64,000 bases of DNA from Verrucomicrobiota bacterium (GTDB lineage Bacteria; Verrucomicrobiota; Verrucomicrobiia; Palsa-1439): positions 1 through 64,000 of the forward strand of contig VHCW01000009.1 of assembly GCA_016871575.1 (NCBI GenBank), written 5' to 3'. Both the position numbers and the translations under genes were made by a program. Positions 54,061 through 62,924 of this stretch are shown here, one piece after another. Under the pieces are notes generated by a model that saw only the letters and a list, made by a program, of their open reading frames with translations, had not been told where the DNA came from and searched no databases. Position 1 is the first letter of the stretch; the number at the start of each line of letters is the position of its first letter.

Positions 54061-55301
54061 ACAATCAACCTCGATACTACAAATGGGAGATGCTGGCGCT
54101 TCTTTGGATCGCGTTTTTCCTGCATCAGGGCGACCGTCAGATTTTCAACGCGGTCCTGCCGCTGATCAAAGCCGACTTTCAAGCGAGCGATGTCCAGTTG
54201 GGGATGGTCGTCACTGCGTTCACCTTGGTGTACGGCGTGTTTGTGCCGCTGGCCGGTTGTCTGGGGGATTTCGTCACGAAGAAATGGATCGTCTGCCTGA
54301 GCCTGCTGACGTTCAGCGCCGGCACGCTCTGCACCGGCTTCAGCACGAGCGTGCTGATGTTGCTGTTGTTTCGCAGCGCGGTGACCGGCGGCGGCGAGGC
54401 GTTTTACTATCCCGCCGCCAATTCGCTCATCGGCCTGTATCACCAGAACACCCGCGCGCAAGCGATGGCCGTGCATCAAAGCGCGCTGTACGTCGGCATC
54501 GTGGCCAGTAGTTGGATTGCCGGCTGGGTCGGCGAAGCGCACGGCTGGCGGTCAACCTTCTACGTGTTCGGCTCATTCGGGGTGTTGATGGCGGTGGTGG
54601 TGGCGATGCGGTTGCGAAATGAACGGCACGACTTCACTCCCGCCACGGCGCAAAGCGACGCCCCGTCGTTGCGTGAAGTGCTGCGAAACGTCCTGCGCAC
54701 GCCGACGTTGTATTTCCTGAGCCTCGCCTTCGGCGGGATGGTGTTCGCCGGCATCGGCTACATGACGTGGATGCCGACGTTCCTTCACGAGAAATTCCAT
54801 CTCTCCGTCAAAGACGCCGCACTGCACTCGATGTTGTGGCACTATATCTTCGCGTTCATCGGCGTGATGGTGGGCGGGCGCGTTTCCGACCGGCTGGCCG
54901 CCCGACGGCGGACGATCCGGATGGAAATGGAATACCTCGGCCTGCTGCTCGGCGCGCCGTTCATCTGGCTGATGGGCGCATCGTCCAACCTCACAATCGT
55001 CTATGTGGCGCTGGCGGCCTTCGGTTTCTTCCGCGGCATCTACGACTCAAACCTCTTCGCCGCGCTCTTCGACGTGATTCCGCCGCGCTACCGTTCGTCG
55101 GCGACGGGATTGATGCTCAGTTGCGCCTTCACCGTGGGCGCCACTTCGCCGGTGCTGCTGGGCTACGTGAAGCAACACGTCAACCTCAGCATCGGCCTGT
55201 CGTCGCTGGCGTTCGTTTATCTGGCGGGTGGCGCGCTGATCTTGGTCGCTACAAAGCTGTGTTTCCCGAAGGACTACATCCACGAAGCGAAATCAAAATG
55301 A
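54057..55301 (+). CDS. MFS transporter
   Basis: A 414-residue major facilitator protein with about 12 hydrophobic helices. 'FLHQGDRQIFNAVLPLIKAD' in helix 1 is typical of the anion:cation symporter/hexuronate (ACS) group, 'LGDFVTKKW' is the loop 2-3 motif, and 'YHQNTRAQAMAVHQSALYVG' is helix 4/5. Lying between DUF6259, GH2 and mannonate dehydratase genes, it probably takes up the sugar acid or oligomer they release. ATG overlaps the previous stop; 7 nt to the GH2 gene. Confidence 0.85.
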   Translation: MNNQPRYYKWEMLALLWIAFFLHQGDRQIFNAVLPLIKADFQASDVQLGMVVTAFTLVYGVFVPLAGCLGDFVTKKWIVCLSLLTFSAGTLCTGFSTSVLMLLLFRSAVTGGGEAFYYPAANSLIGLYHQNTRAQAMAVHQSALYVGIVASSWIAGWVGEAHGWRSTFYVFGSFGVLMAVVVAMRLRNERHDFTPATAQSDAPSLREVLRNVLRTPTLYFLSLAFGGMVFAGIGYMTWMPTFLHEKFHLSVKDAALHSMLWHYIFAFIGVMVGGRVSDRLAARRRTIRMEMEYLGLLLGAPFIWLMGASSNLTIVYVALAAFGFFRGIYDSNLFAALFDVIPPRYRSSATGLMLSCAFTVGATSPVLLGYVKQHVNLSIGLSSLAFVYLAGGALILVATKLCFPKDYIHEAKSK

Positions 55302-55308
55302 TCAACCG

Positions 55309-58140
55309 ATGACGAAACGAATCGCCCTTCTTCTGGCAGTCACGCTCGCCGTCGCATGTCAAGCCGACGCCGCGCCCGCTCCGGCGTCGCGGACGAATGT
55401 CGTCGGCAGCCTCTGGCAGCCTTATCGCATCACGCCGCGCGCTGGCGCGCAGCACATCGCGCTCGACGGGCCGTGGGAACTTGGCTGGCGCGACGCGGAG
55501 GTGCGCGACACGGCGGAACTGAAAACAGTGACCAACTGGTTCGCGGCGCGGGTGCCGGGCACGGTGCAGTGGGCGTTGCAGCGCGCGGGCAAGTGCGGGC
55601 ATCCCTACGAACACCTGAACTCGAAACAGTATGACTGGGTGGACCAAAAGGTCTGGTACTACCGGCGCACGGTTGAGTTGCCGCCGAAGAAAGGCGACGG
55701 CTGCGCGTTTCTCTGCTTCGACGGCATTGATTATTTCGCGCGCGTCTGGCTCAACGGCACAGTACTGGGCCGGCATGAAGGGATGTTTGGCGGGCCTGAC
55801 ATCGAGATCAGCAAGCACGCGAAATTCGGCGCGGCGAACGAACTCGTCGTCGAGGTGAAGGCCGGCAACTTTGGCAACAAGAAAACTTGGAAGCCTCGCG
55901 GGCCGGAGGGCGCGGTCATCAAGCCATGGGTCATCGCCGGTGGCACGGGTGGCGAGATGTTCTTCCCGCTCGGCATGTGGCGCGGCGCGCGCATCGAGAT
56001 CGTGCCGCTGGGCCACTTGGAGCGGCCGTTCCTGATGACCGAGGCGGCGGACGAAACGGCGGCGAGGTTGACGCTTGGCGCCGAGGTGTTTGCGGGCACG
56101 CACTCGCTGGAGTTGAGCCTGCATCCGTGGAAGAACGCGCAGTTGGTGGATGGCTCGCGCGGTTGGGCCGGCTCACAGCCCAGCAAGTCGCGTTTTGCGT
56201 TGCGCGTGGAACTCGCGGAGAAGGGTTCCGGCAAGATCGCCTTCGACCAAACCTACCCGCTCCAGACCTTTGCGGGCCGCAACTTCGTGAAGCAGTCATT
56301 CACCGTCGCCAAACCCAAACTCTGGTGGCCGAATGGCATGGGCGAGCCGAATCTCTACCGTGCCAGACTCACGCTCATCCGCGAGGGCAACGCCGAGGAC
56401 GCGTTGGAGTTCGACTTCGGCATCCGCACGATCCGAACGACGCCGACGCCCGGCCCGCGCACCACCGACCGCTGGGCCGACTGGCAGTTCGTCGTCAACG
56501 GCCGTCCGCTGTTCGTGAAAGGCATGAACTGGATGCCCGCCGACATTCTGCTCGACCTGCCGCGCGAGCGGTACCGTTGGCTCATCGGCGCGGCGAAGGC
56601 CGCTGGCATCCAGCTTTTCCGCATCTGGGGCGGCGGCATTTTGGAGACGGAGGAGTTTTACGACACCTGCAACGAACTCGGCGTGATGGTCTGGCAGGAT
56701 TTCCCCATCGGCAACCGCGACACGGCGGAGTGGCCGCAGGACGTGTGGGAGGCGCAGGTGATGCAGACGATCTTCCGCCTGCGAAACCATCCGTCGCTCG
56801 CGCTCTGGTGTGGCGGCAACGAGTTCAATCCCTACTCGCTCGGCAACGCGGCGACCCTCGGCATCTTCGAGCGTTGCGTGGCCGACTTCGACCCGACGCG
56901 GCCGATGCGGCGCACCAGCCCCGACGGCGGCAGCCTGCACGCCTATCCCGACATGGATCCCACGTGGTATGGGAAACTCTATCGCCTCGTGCCATTCATC
57001 GCCGAGACCGGCATGCACAACATCCCGGAGCCGTCCGGCATCCGAGAGACGGTGGCCGCGAGTGAACTCGACAAACCACTCGCCGGCATGTTTGAGAAGA
57101 CCTTTCCGTCGCAGCATCCGGAACTGATGCATCACTTTGTCGAATACAGTCCGAGCCGTGTCCCGCGGATGCTCAGCCGCGCGTCGCACATTGATGACAT
57201 GAGCGCGCCATCGCTGGAGGCGCTGGCCGAAGGCACACAGATCGGCGCGGGCGAGTTCTACCAAATCTTCTCCGAGCACGTGCAGGCAAACTATCCGGTC
57301 ACCGCCGGCCTGATGCCGTGGGTCTTTAAGCGCCCGTGGCCGGTCATCGCCATCATGCTGGTGGACGGTTTTGGCCAGCCGACCGCACCGTATTATTTCC
57401 TCAAGCGCACCTATGAGCCGACGCATGTGCTCGTGAAACTGCCGGAACTGATGTGGGCCAGAGGCGAACAAGTGCCGCTCGCCGTCCACGTCACTCACGC
57501 GCCCGCCGCCGCCCGAAAGGGACTGAAGGCATCGGTGGAAATCCTTGATGCCGGTTTCGCATCGCTGTGGCGCAAGACGCAACCCGTGAGCCTCCAGCCC
57601 GGCCCGTCGGTGGCCGCGCTCGACTTCGGCAGCTTCACGATTCCCGACAGCCTCAACGACAGGTTCTTCTTCATTGTCGCCGAACTGCGCGCCGGCGGCG
57701 GCCAACTCGTCTCGCGCTCGGTTTATTGGCCGCGTTGCCTGTCGCGGATGAGCGACGAAGCATTCCGCAGCAAATACCGGGCGACACCGCAGCCCGCGCT
57801 CGCGTTCGACAACGGCCCGTGGCTGAAACCGCAGACCGCGGCGCAGCCGACTTTGCTGACGGCGTTGCTCGTCGAGCAGAAGCCGCTCGCCGCCGACCGC
57901 CGCCAACTGCGCGTGCGCGTCAAGAACACCGGCGGCAAGCCCGCCTTCAACACGCGGCTCGACATCGAAGGCGCCAAGCGCGCGTTCTACGCCACCGACA
58001 ACTTCTTCTGGCTCGCGCCCGACGAGGAGCGTGAACTTCAGATCGAGGTTCTCTGGCGCGACCCCGGCCAGCGTGCGCAGCCGACGCTCACCGTCAGCGC
58101 GTGGAACGCAGAGGCCAAACGTGTGAGCATCGCGAAATGA
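55309..58140 (+). CDS. Glycoside hydrolase family 2 (beta-mannosidase-like)
   Basis: A 943-residue exported enzyme: signal peptide ('[20 protein letters not shown]'), a jelly-roll ('[10 protein letters not shown]', '[11 protein letters not shown]', '[14 protein letters not shown]'), Ig-like domains, and the TIM barrel with '[15 protein letters not shown]' and '[20 protein letters not shown]'. The acid/base Glu is in '[12 protein letters not shown]'. The nucleophile is probably the Glu of '[10 protein letters not shown]', where most mannosidases have SEFG. The domain order fits GH2 beta-mannosidases/exo-glucosaminidases. Its stop overlaps the mannonate dehydratase ATG. Confidence 0.85.
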   Translation: MTKRIALLLAVTLAVACQADAAPAPASRTNVVGSLWQPYRITPRAGAQHIALDGPWELGWRDAEVRDTAELKTVTNWFAARVPGTVQWALQRAGKCGHPYEHLNSKQYDWVDQKVWYYRRTVELPPKKGDGCAFLCFDGIDYFARVWLNGTVLGRHEGMFGGPDIEISKHAKFGAANELVVEVKAGNFGNKKTWKPRGPEGAVIKPWVIAGGTGGEMFFPLGMWRGARIEIVPLGHLERPFLMTEAADETAARLTLGAEVFAGTHSLELSLHPWKNAQLVDGSRGWAGSQPSKSRFALRVELAEKGSGKIAFDQTYPLQTFAGRNFVKQSFTVAKPKLWWPNGMGEPNLYRARLTLIREGNAEDALEFDFGIRTIRTTPTPGPRTTDRWADWQFVVNGRPLFVKGMNWMPADILLDLPRERYRWLIGAAKAAGIQLFRIWGGGILETEEFYDTCNELGVMVWQDFPIGNRDTAEWPQDVWEAQVMQTIFRLRNHPSLALWCGGNEFNPYSLGNAATLGIFERCVADFDPTRPMRRTSPDGGSLHAYPDMDPTWYGKLYRLVPFIAETGMHNIPEPSGIRETVAASELDKPLAGMFEKTFPSQHPELMHHFVEYSPSRVPRMLSRASHIDDMSAPSLEALAEGTQIGAGEFYQIFSEHVQANYPVTAGLMPWVFKRPWPVIAIMLVDGFGQPTAPYYFLKRTYEPTHVLVKLPELMWARGEQVPLAVHVTHAPAAARKGLKASVEILDAGFASLWRKTQPVSLQPGPSVAALDFGSFTIPDSLNDRFFFIVAELRAGGGQLVSRSVYWPRCLSRMSDEAFRSKYRATPQPALAFDNGPWLKPQTAAQPTLLTALLVEQKPLAADRRQLRVRVKNTGGKPAFNTRLDIEGAKRAFYATDNFFWLAPDEERELQIEVLWRDPGQRAQPTLTVSAWNAEAKRVSIAK

Positions 58141-59108
58141 AACTCGCTGAGTTCTTGCCTGCTGCGCCCAACCGCCTCTGGCAACTCGCCCGGCAGATGG
58201 GCGTGCGCTACGCCATCTGCAAGTGCGCGCCCGAACTGACCGGCCTGAACCCGCCGTGGGACATTGACGCGTTGCGAACCATCCAACGACGGTTTACCGA
58301 CGCCGGGTTCATGCTCTACGGACTCGAAGGCGATGAGTTCGACATGCGACGGATCAAGCTCGGCCTCGATGGGCGCGACGAAGACATCGACCGCTATTGC
58401 CAGATGCTCCGCAACATGGGCGAACTCGGCATCCCGTTGCTCTGTTACAATTTCATGGCCGGCATCGGCTGGCATCGCACGCACGGTGATGTGCAAACGC
58501 GCGGCGGCGCGCTCACGTCGCGGTTCGATGTCGCCGACGTGCCCGCCACGCTCACCGATGCCGGTGAAGTCAGCGAGGAACGCATGTGGGACAACTACGC
58601 TTACTTCATTCGCCGCGTCATGCCCGTCGCTGAAAAAGCCGGTGTGCGCATGGGCATGCATCCCGATGATCCGCCGTTGCCCAAGCTGCGCGGCATCGCC
58701 CGCATCCTTTACAAGCCGGAAAATTTCGAACGCGCCATGTCGCTTGCGTCCAGCCCGAACAACGGCGTCACGTTCTGTCAGGCAAACTTCAAGCTCATGG
58801 GCTGCGATGTCGCTGCGTGGGCGCGACGCTTCGCAGGGCAGGGGAAGATTTTCTTCGTCCATTTCCGCGACGTGCGCGGCACGGCGGAACGGTTCGAAGA
58901 AACCTTCCACGACGACGGTCCGACTGACATGCCTGCGATGCTTGAGCTTTACCACGACCTCGGCTACACCGGCCCCGTTCGCGTTGACCACGTTCCGACG
59001 ATGGCCGGTGAGAGCAACGAACAACCGGGCTACGAATCACTCGGTCGCCTGTTCGCCCTCGGTTACACCAAAGGCGTGATGCAGGCGCTGAAAATCCCCA
59101 TCGAATAA
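58137..59108 (+). CDS. Mannonate dehydratase (UxuA-like)
   Basis: A 323-residue TIM-barrel protein: 'LTGLNPPWDIDALRTIQRRF', 'GIPLLCYNFMAGIGWHRT', 'GVRMGMHPDDPPLPKLRG', 'GVTFCQANFKLMGCD' and 'IFFVHFRDVRGT' with 'FHDDGPTDM' match UxuA, which dehydrates D-mannonate to 2-keto-3-deoxygluconate in glucuronate catabolism. It is shorter than E. coli UxuA (about 394), as in many PVC homologues. ATG overlaps the GH2 stop. Next gene begins 3 nt later. It links the cluster to uronate use. Confidence 0.85.
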   Translation: MKLAEFLPAAPNRLWQLARQMGVRYAICKCAPELTGLNPPWDIDALRTIQRRFTDAGFMLYGLEGDEFDMRRIKLGLDGRDEDIDRYCQMLRNMGELGIPLLCYNFMAGIGWHRTHGDVQTRGGALTSRFDVADVPATLTDAGEVSEERMWDNYAYFIRRVMPVAEKAGVRMGMHPDDPPLPKLRGIARILYKPENFERAMSLASSPNNGVTFCQANFKLMGCDVAAWARRFAGQGKIFFVHFRDVRGTAERFEETFHDDGPTDMPAMLELYHDLGYTGPVRVDHVPTMAGESNEQPGYESLGRLFALGYTKGVMQALKIPIE

Positions 59109-59111
59109 AAC

Positions 59112-60527
59112 ATGAAAACAATCCTGACAACTGTGATTGCCTTGCTGTTGGCGGTTTCCGTCAATGCCGCCTCGAAGCTTCGCGCCGGGGCTGCTGCCGT
59201 GGACGTTTCGCCGCGCGAGTTCCCGATCAACATGCCGGGCGGATTCAGCGCGAACATGGCAGACGGAGTCAATGACCCACTCCACGCCCGCGCGCTGGTG
59301 CTCGACGATGGCGTCACCACGCTCGCGGTGGTCGTGGTGGACAACCTCGGCGTGGCCCGCGAAACGTGCGATGACGCGAAAGCCATCGCCGCGCAGCGGT
59401 GCGGCATCAAGCCGGACAAAGTCCTTGTGTGCGGAACGCACAGCCACTCGGCGCCGTCATCGAACTCCACCAACAGCGCTCCCGCCGCCGCGTACCGCAA
59501 GTTGTTGGTGGAAGGGATAGCCGAGTCCATTATTCGCGCCCACGCCGCGTTACAACCTGCATCGGTCGGTGTGGGGGTGCATCCGTTGCCGGAGGAAGTG
59601 TTCAACCGCCGGTGGTTCCTCAAGCCCGGCAAGATGCCGCTCAACCCGTTCGGCAAACTGGACCAGGTGAAGACGAATCCCGGCACGAATCCCGATGTTC
59701 TCGACCGGCCCGCCGGGCCGACCGATCCCGACATCACCGTGCTCTCGGTGAAAGACCCGAAGGGACGCAAGCCGCTCGCATTGCTTGCGAATTATGCCTT
59801 GCATTATGTCGGCGGCAGACCTCCGGGAAAGGTGTCGGCGGATTATTTCGGCGAGTTCGCTCGTCTCATGCCCTCGCGCGTCAACGGCGACACGAACTTC
59901 GTTGCGATGATGTCGAACGGCGCTTCCGGCGACATCAACAACATTCCGTTCCTCGTCACCCGGCCGCCGCGCGAGCCGTTCGAGCAGATTCGCATCGTCG
60001 CCAGCAAAGCCGCCGACGCGGCTTGGCTCGCGCTCCGGAAGATCGAGAAGCACAACCCCGACGTCCGTCTCGGCATGATTGAGCGCGAGATCACGCTCCG
60101 CAACCGGCGTCCGATGCCCGAACAGGTCGCGGCGGCCAAGGCCGTGCTCGCCATGAAGAAAGCAGATCGCCAGAAACTTCCGAACCGTGCCGAGAATTAC
60201 GCGCACAGCACCATCAGTGCCGCCGAGCGTGCGGAGGACACCTTGACGGTGCAGTTGCAGGCGATACGGATTGGTGATTTTGCGATCTGCGCCATTCCGT
60301 TCGAGGTGTTCGTGGAGATCGGTCTTGACCTGAAGAAGCGCAGCCCGTTCCCGCGCACCATGGTCATCAGCATCGCCAACGCCAAGCACGGCTATCTACC
60401 GACGCCCGAACAACACAAGCTCGGCGGCTACGAAACCTGGCTCGGCACCTGTCGCGTTCAGGAAGACGCCTCCGTCATCATCACCGATCACCTCCTCGAA
60501 ATGCTCAAGGAGCTTGCAACACCATGA
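59112..60527 (+). CDS. Exported neutral/alkaline ceramidase-like protein
   Basis: A 471-residue protein with a signal peptide ('LTTVIALLLAVSVNAAS'). 'GAAAVDVSPREFPINMPGGF', 'VVVDNLGVARETCDD', 'VLVCGTHSHSAPSS' and 'MMSNGASGDINNI' are the metal and Ser-containing motifs seen in neutral ceramidase N-domain-like proteins, which are frequent in PVC polysaccharide loci. True ceramide hydrolysis is not implied; many members are of unknown substrate. Overlaps the next start. Confidence 0.75.
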   Translation: MKTILTTVIALLLAVSVNAASKLRAGAAAVDVSPREFPINMPGGFSANMADGVNDPLHARALVLDDGVTTLAVVVVDNLGVARETCDDAKAIAAQRCGIKPDKVLVCGTHSHSAPSSNSTNSAPAAAYRKLLVEGIAESIIRAHAALQPASVGVGVHPLPEEVFNRRWFLKPGKMPLNPFGKLDQVKTNPGTNPDVLDRPAGPTDPDITVLSVKDPKGRKPLALLANYALHYVGGRPPGKVSADYFGEFARLMPSRVNGDTNFVAMMSNGASGDINNIPFLVTRPPREPFEQIRIVASKAADAAWLALRKIEKHNPDVRLGMIEREITLRNRRPMPEQVAAAKAVLAMKKADRQKLPNRAENYAHSTISAAERAEDTLTVQLQAIRIGDFAICAIPFEVFVEIGLDLKKRSPFPRTMVISIANAKHGYLPTPEQHKLGGYETWLGTCRVQEDASVIITDHLLEMLKELATP

Positions 60528-61297
60528 GTCATTTTATTCTCGTCCTTGCATTGACACTCGCTACGGCTCATGCCTCGGATTCACCGGGAAAGGGCCGGTT
60601 TCATCTCTACCTGCTCATTGGCCAGTCCAACATGGCGGGGCGCGGCAAGATTGCGCCGGAGTATGCCGTGTCGAGCGACCGCATCCTGAAGTTCACGAAG
60701 GAGAATGCGTGGGCGGCCGGCGTTGACCCGTTACACTTCGACAAACCCACCATAGCCGGTGTCGGACTCGGAACGAGCTTCGCTCGCGCGATGGCCGACG
60801 CGGCGCCGGGCGTGACCATCGGGCTGATTCCGTGCGCAGTGGGCGGCACGCCGTTGGAACGCTGGTGCAACGGCGGCGACCTCTACCAACAGGCGTTGGA
60901 ACGGGCGCAACTTGCGATGAAGGACGGCACGCTCAAGGGCATTCTCTGGCATCAAGGCGAAAGCGATTCCGTCACCGAAACAAAGGCGCGGAGCTACGGT
61001 GAACGGCTGGCGAAAATGGTCAGTGACTTGCGCTCTGATCTCGGCGCTGGCGACGCGCCGTTTGTGGCAGGCAAGCTCGGCGAGTTCCTGAAGCGGGAAG
61101 ACAAGTCGGGCAAGCCGAGTTTCTGGCCGGTGGTCAACGAACAGATTGCGTCATTGCCGAAGCGTGTGGCACGCGCGGCTGTGGTTGAGTCCAAAGGGCT
61201 GAAACACAAGGGTGATGACGTTCACTTTGACGCGCCATCGCTGCGCGAGTTTGGTAAACGCTACGCCGACGCGATGTCTCGGTTGCAAAGGCAATAG
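60524..61297 (+). CDS. Exported sialate O-acetylesterase-like (SASA/CE) esterase
   Basis: A 257-residue SGNH-type esterase with a signal peptide ('ILVLALTLATAHA'). The catalytic Ser is in 'YLLIGQSNMAGRG', 'IPCAVGGTPLERW' and 'GILWHQGESDS' give the oxyanion residues, and 'GDDVHFDAPSL' supplies the Asp-x-x-His pair. It probably removes acetyl groups from a plant or algal polysaccharide. ATG overlaps the ceramidase-like stop. Last gene of the cluster, facing uvrC 17 bp away. Confidence 0.85.
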   Translation: MSHFILVLALTLATAHASDSPGKGRFHLYLLIGQSNMAGRGKIAPEYAVSSDRILKFTKENAWAAGVDPLHFDKPTIAGVGLGTSFARAMADAAPGVTIGLIPCAVGGTPLERWCNGGDLYQQALERAQLAMKDGTLKGILWHQGESDSVTETKARSYGERLAKMVSDLRSDLGAGDAPFVAGKLGEFLKREDKSGKPSFWPVVNEQIASLPKRVARAAVVESKGLKHKGDDVHFDAPSLREFGKRYADAMSRLQRQ

Positions 61298-61314
61298 CGA
61301 CAACCGTGAGTGTT

Positions 61315-62787
61315 CTAACCTGCATCGCCAACCGGTTGCGCATTTCCGGCCAGAAATGTTCGCAACGCTGCCGCTTGTTTCGGTCCGATGCCCGGCACTG
61401 AGGCGATTTCCTCCTCAGTGGCCTGACGGAGGCGTTGGATCGAACCGAACCGCTGCAGCAGGAGTCGCTTCCGTTTTTCGCCAAGGCCCGGAAATTCATC
61501 GAGCACCGATTCCTGAATCCGCCGCTTTCGCAGCGTTTGGTGGTAGGCGTTGGCAAACCGATGCGCTTCGTCGCGCAAGCGCTGGACCAAGTGCAGGGCA
61601 GGGGAAGCGCGTTCCAAACGGATTGGCTGGGTTTCGCCGGGACGGTAAATCTCCTCGAATTGTTTCGCCAGGCCGATCACGGGAAGTTCCGTGATTCCCA
61701 GCGCGGTCAGCGCCGCCAGCGCCGCGTTCAGTTGTCCCGCGCCGCCATCCACCATCACCAGGTCCGGCAACCGTCCGCCTTCGTCGAGCACCCGGCGATA
61801 ACGCCGCCCGACGACCTCGGCGATGGATGCGAAATCGTCGCTGCCCGTCACGGTGCGGATCCGGTAATGGCGGTAATGCGCCTTGTGCGGTTTGCCGTCG
61901 CGGAAACAGACCGTCGAGGCCACGGACAATGTGCCGCTGATGTGTGAAATATCAAATCCTTCAATGTGAGATGGAACTGACGACAAACCGAGGACGCGCT
62001 GCAACTCCGCCATTTCGCCGGTGAGATCAATCTTCGGCGAGAGATTGCGCGCGAACTTTCGCTCCCGCGCTGTGCGGGCGATGTCGCGCAGGCTGTGGAG
62101 CACATCGCGCAGTTCCGCTGCCTTCTCGAATTGACGCAGTTTCGCCGCTTCGCGCATCTGCGACTCGATTTCGTCGTGCGCGTCCTTGTTGCCGCCTTCC
62201 AGGAATCCGCAAGCCAGTGCGACCCGTCGCAGGTATTCCTCGCGCGGCATATCGGCGAGCGGCACCGGGACGAGATAGTTCGAGTATTTCAAGTCCTTGG
62301 TTTTCGGCGCGCCGCCCTTGCCTTGGATGAGGACCCCGTATTTCTTGCGAATCCACTGCATCGCGAGTTTCACGGCGGTCGCGTGCGCGAACGGCCCGAA
62401 GTAGCGGGCGCCATCGTCCTTCTTCAGCCGGGCGAACTTGAACTGCGGATAATTCTCGCGCATGTCCACCTTGACCAGCAGGAAACGTTTGTCGTCCTTG
62501 AACAGGACGTTGTAGTGCGGCTTGAACTCCTTGATGAGTTTGCCTTCCAGAAGTGTCGCTTCGGCTTCGCTCTTGACGGTGAACGTCTCGAAATCGGCAA
62601 TCGAGTCAATCAACGCCGCTGTTTTCGGATTCCACCGCATTTTGCGTGACGCTTGAAAATACTGGCTGACCCGTTTGCGCAACGACCGGGCTTTACCGGC
62701 GTAGATGACGCGCCCCAGCCGGTCGCGCATCAGATAGACGCCCGGTTTGTTTGGCAGTTCGCGCGCTTTGGTTTTGAGACTCTGCAT
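61315..62787 (-). CDS. uvrC: Excinuclease ABC subunit C (short form)
   Basis: A 490-residue nucleotide-excision-repair nuclease. The N-terminal GIY-YIG nuclease is 'KPGVYLMRDRLGRVIYAGKA', the UVR motif 'KLRQFEKAAELRDVLHSL', the RNase H-like C nuclease 'EGFDISHISGTLSVAST' with 'DLVMVDGGAGQLNAAL', and a helix-hairpin-helix pair ('FPGLGEKRKRLLLQRFGS', 'VPGIGPKQAAALRTF') ends it. It is about 100 residues shorter than E. coli UvrC because the stretch between the UVR motif and RNase H part is reduced. ATG 62787 fits the family start and a promoter 7 bp upstream. Confidence 0.92.
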   Translation of the reverse strand: MQSLKTKARELPNKPGVYLMRDRLGRVIYAGKARSLRKRVSQYFQASRKMRWNPKTAALIDSIADFETFTVKSEAEATLLEGKLIKEFKPHYNVLFKDDKRFLLVKVDMRENYPQFKFARLKKDDGARYFGPFAHATAVKLAMQWIRKKYGVLIQGKGGAPKTKDLKYSNYLVPVPLADMPREEYLRRVALACGFLEGGNKDAHDEIESQMREAAKLRQFEKAAELRDVLHSLRDIARTARERKFARNLSPKIDLTGEMAELQRVLGLSSVPSHIEGFDISHISGTLSVASTVCFRDGKPHKAHYRHYRIRTVTGSDDFASIAEVVGRRYRRVLDEGGRLPDLVMVDGGAGQLNAALAALTALGITELPVIGLAKQFEEIYRPGETQPIRLERASPALHLVQRLRDEAHRFANAYHQTLRKRRIQESVLDEFPGLGEKRKRLLLQRFGSIQRLRQATEEEIASVPGIGPKQAAALRTFLAGNAQPVGDAG

Positions 62788-62794
62788 TGCCCAG

Positions 62795-62823
62795 ACTGTA
62801 CCGAAGAGCGGCAGCGCAATCAA
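62795..62823 (-). promoter_or_regulatory. Promoter of uvrC
   Basis: On the minus strand, TTGATT (62823-62818), 17 bp and TACAGT (62800-62795), ending 7 bp before the ATG. Leaderless arrangement. Confidence 0.55.
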
Positions 62824-62867
62824 TCGTGTGACCACCGAATCTGCGTTGCGTAGCCTTGATGAATCGC

Positions 62868-62896
62868 TTGCGTTGTGCGGTGACGTTCGTTAGGCT
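62868..62896 (+). promoter_or_regulatory. Promoter of the Ptb-Buk fusion gene
   Basis: TTGCGT (62868-62873), 17 bp and TAGGCT (62891-62896). The predicted leader carries GGAGG (62912-62916), 8 nt before TTG 62925. Confidence 0.45.
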
Positions 62897-62924
62897 TCGC
62901 GCCGCACGTGTGGAGGACAACAAA

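Noticed and set aside
62859-62924. ATG 62859 as start of the Ptb-Buk fusion
   Set aside because: It lies upstream of the predicted promoter -10, has no Shine-Dalgarno, and the added residues have no family similarity; TTG 62925 has GGAGG at good spacing.
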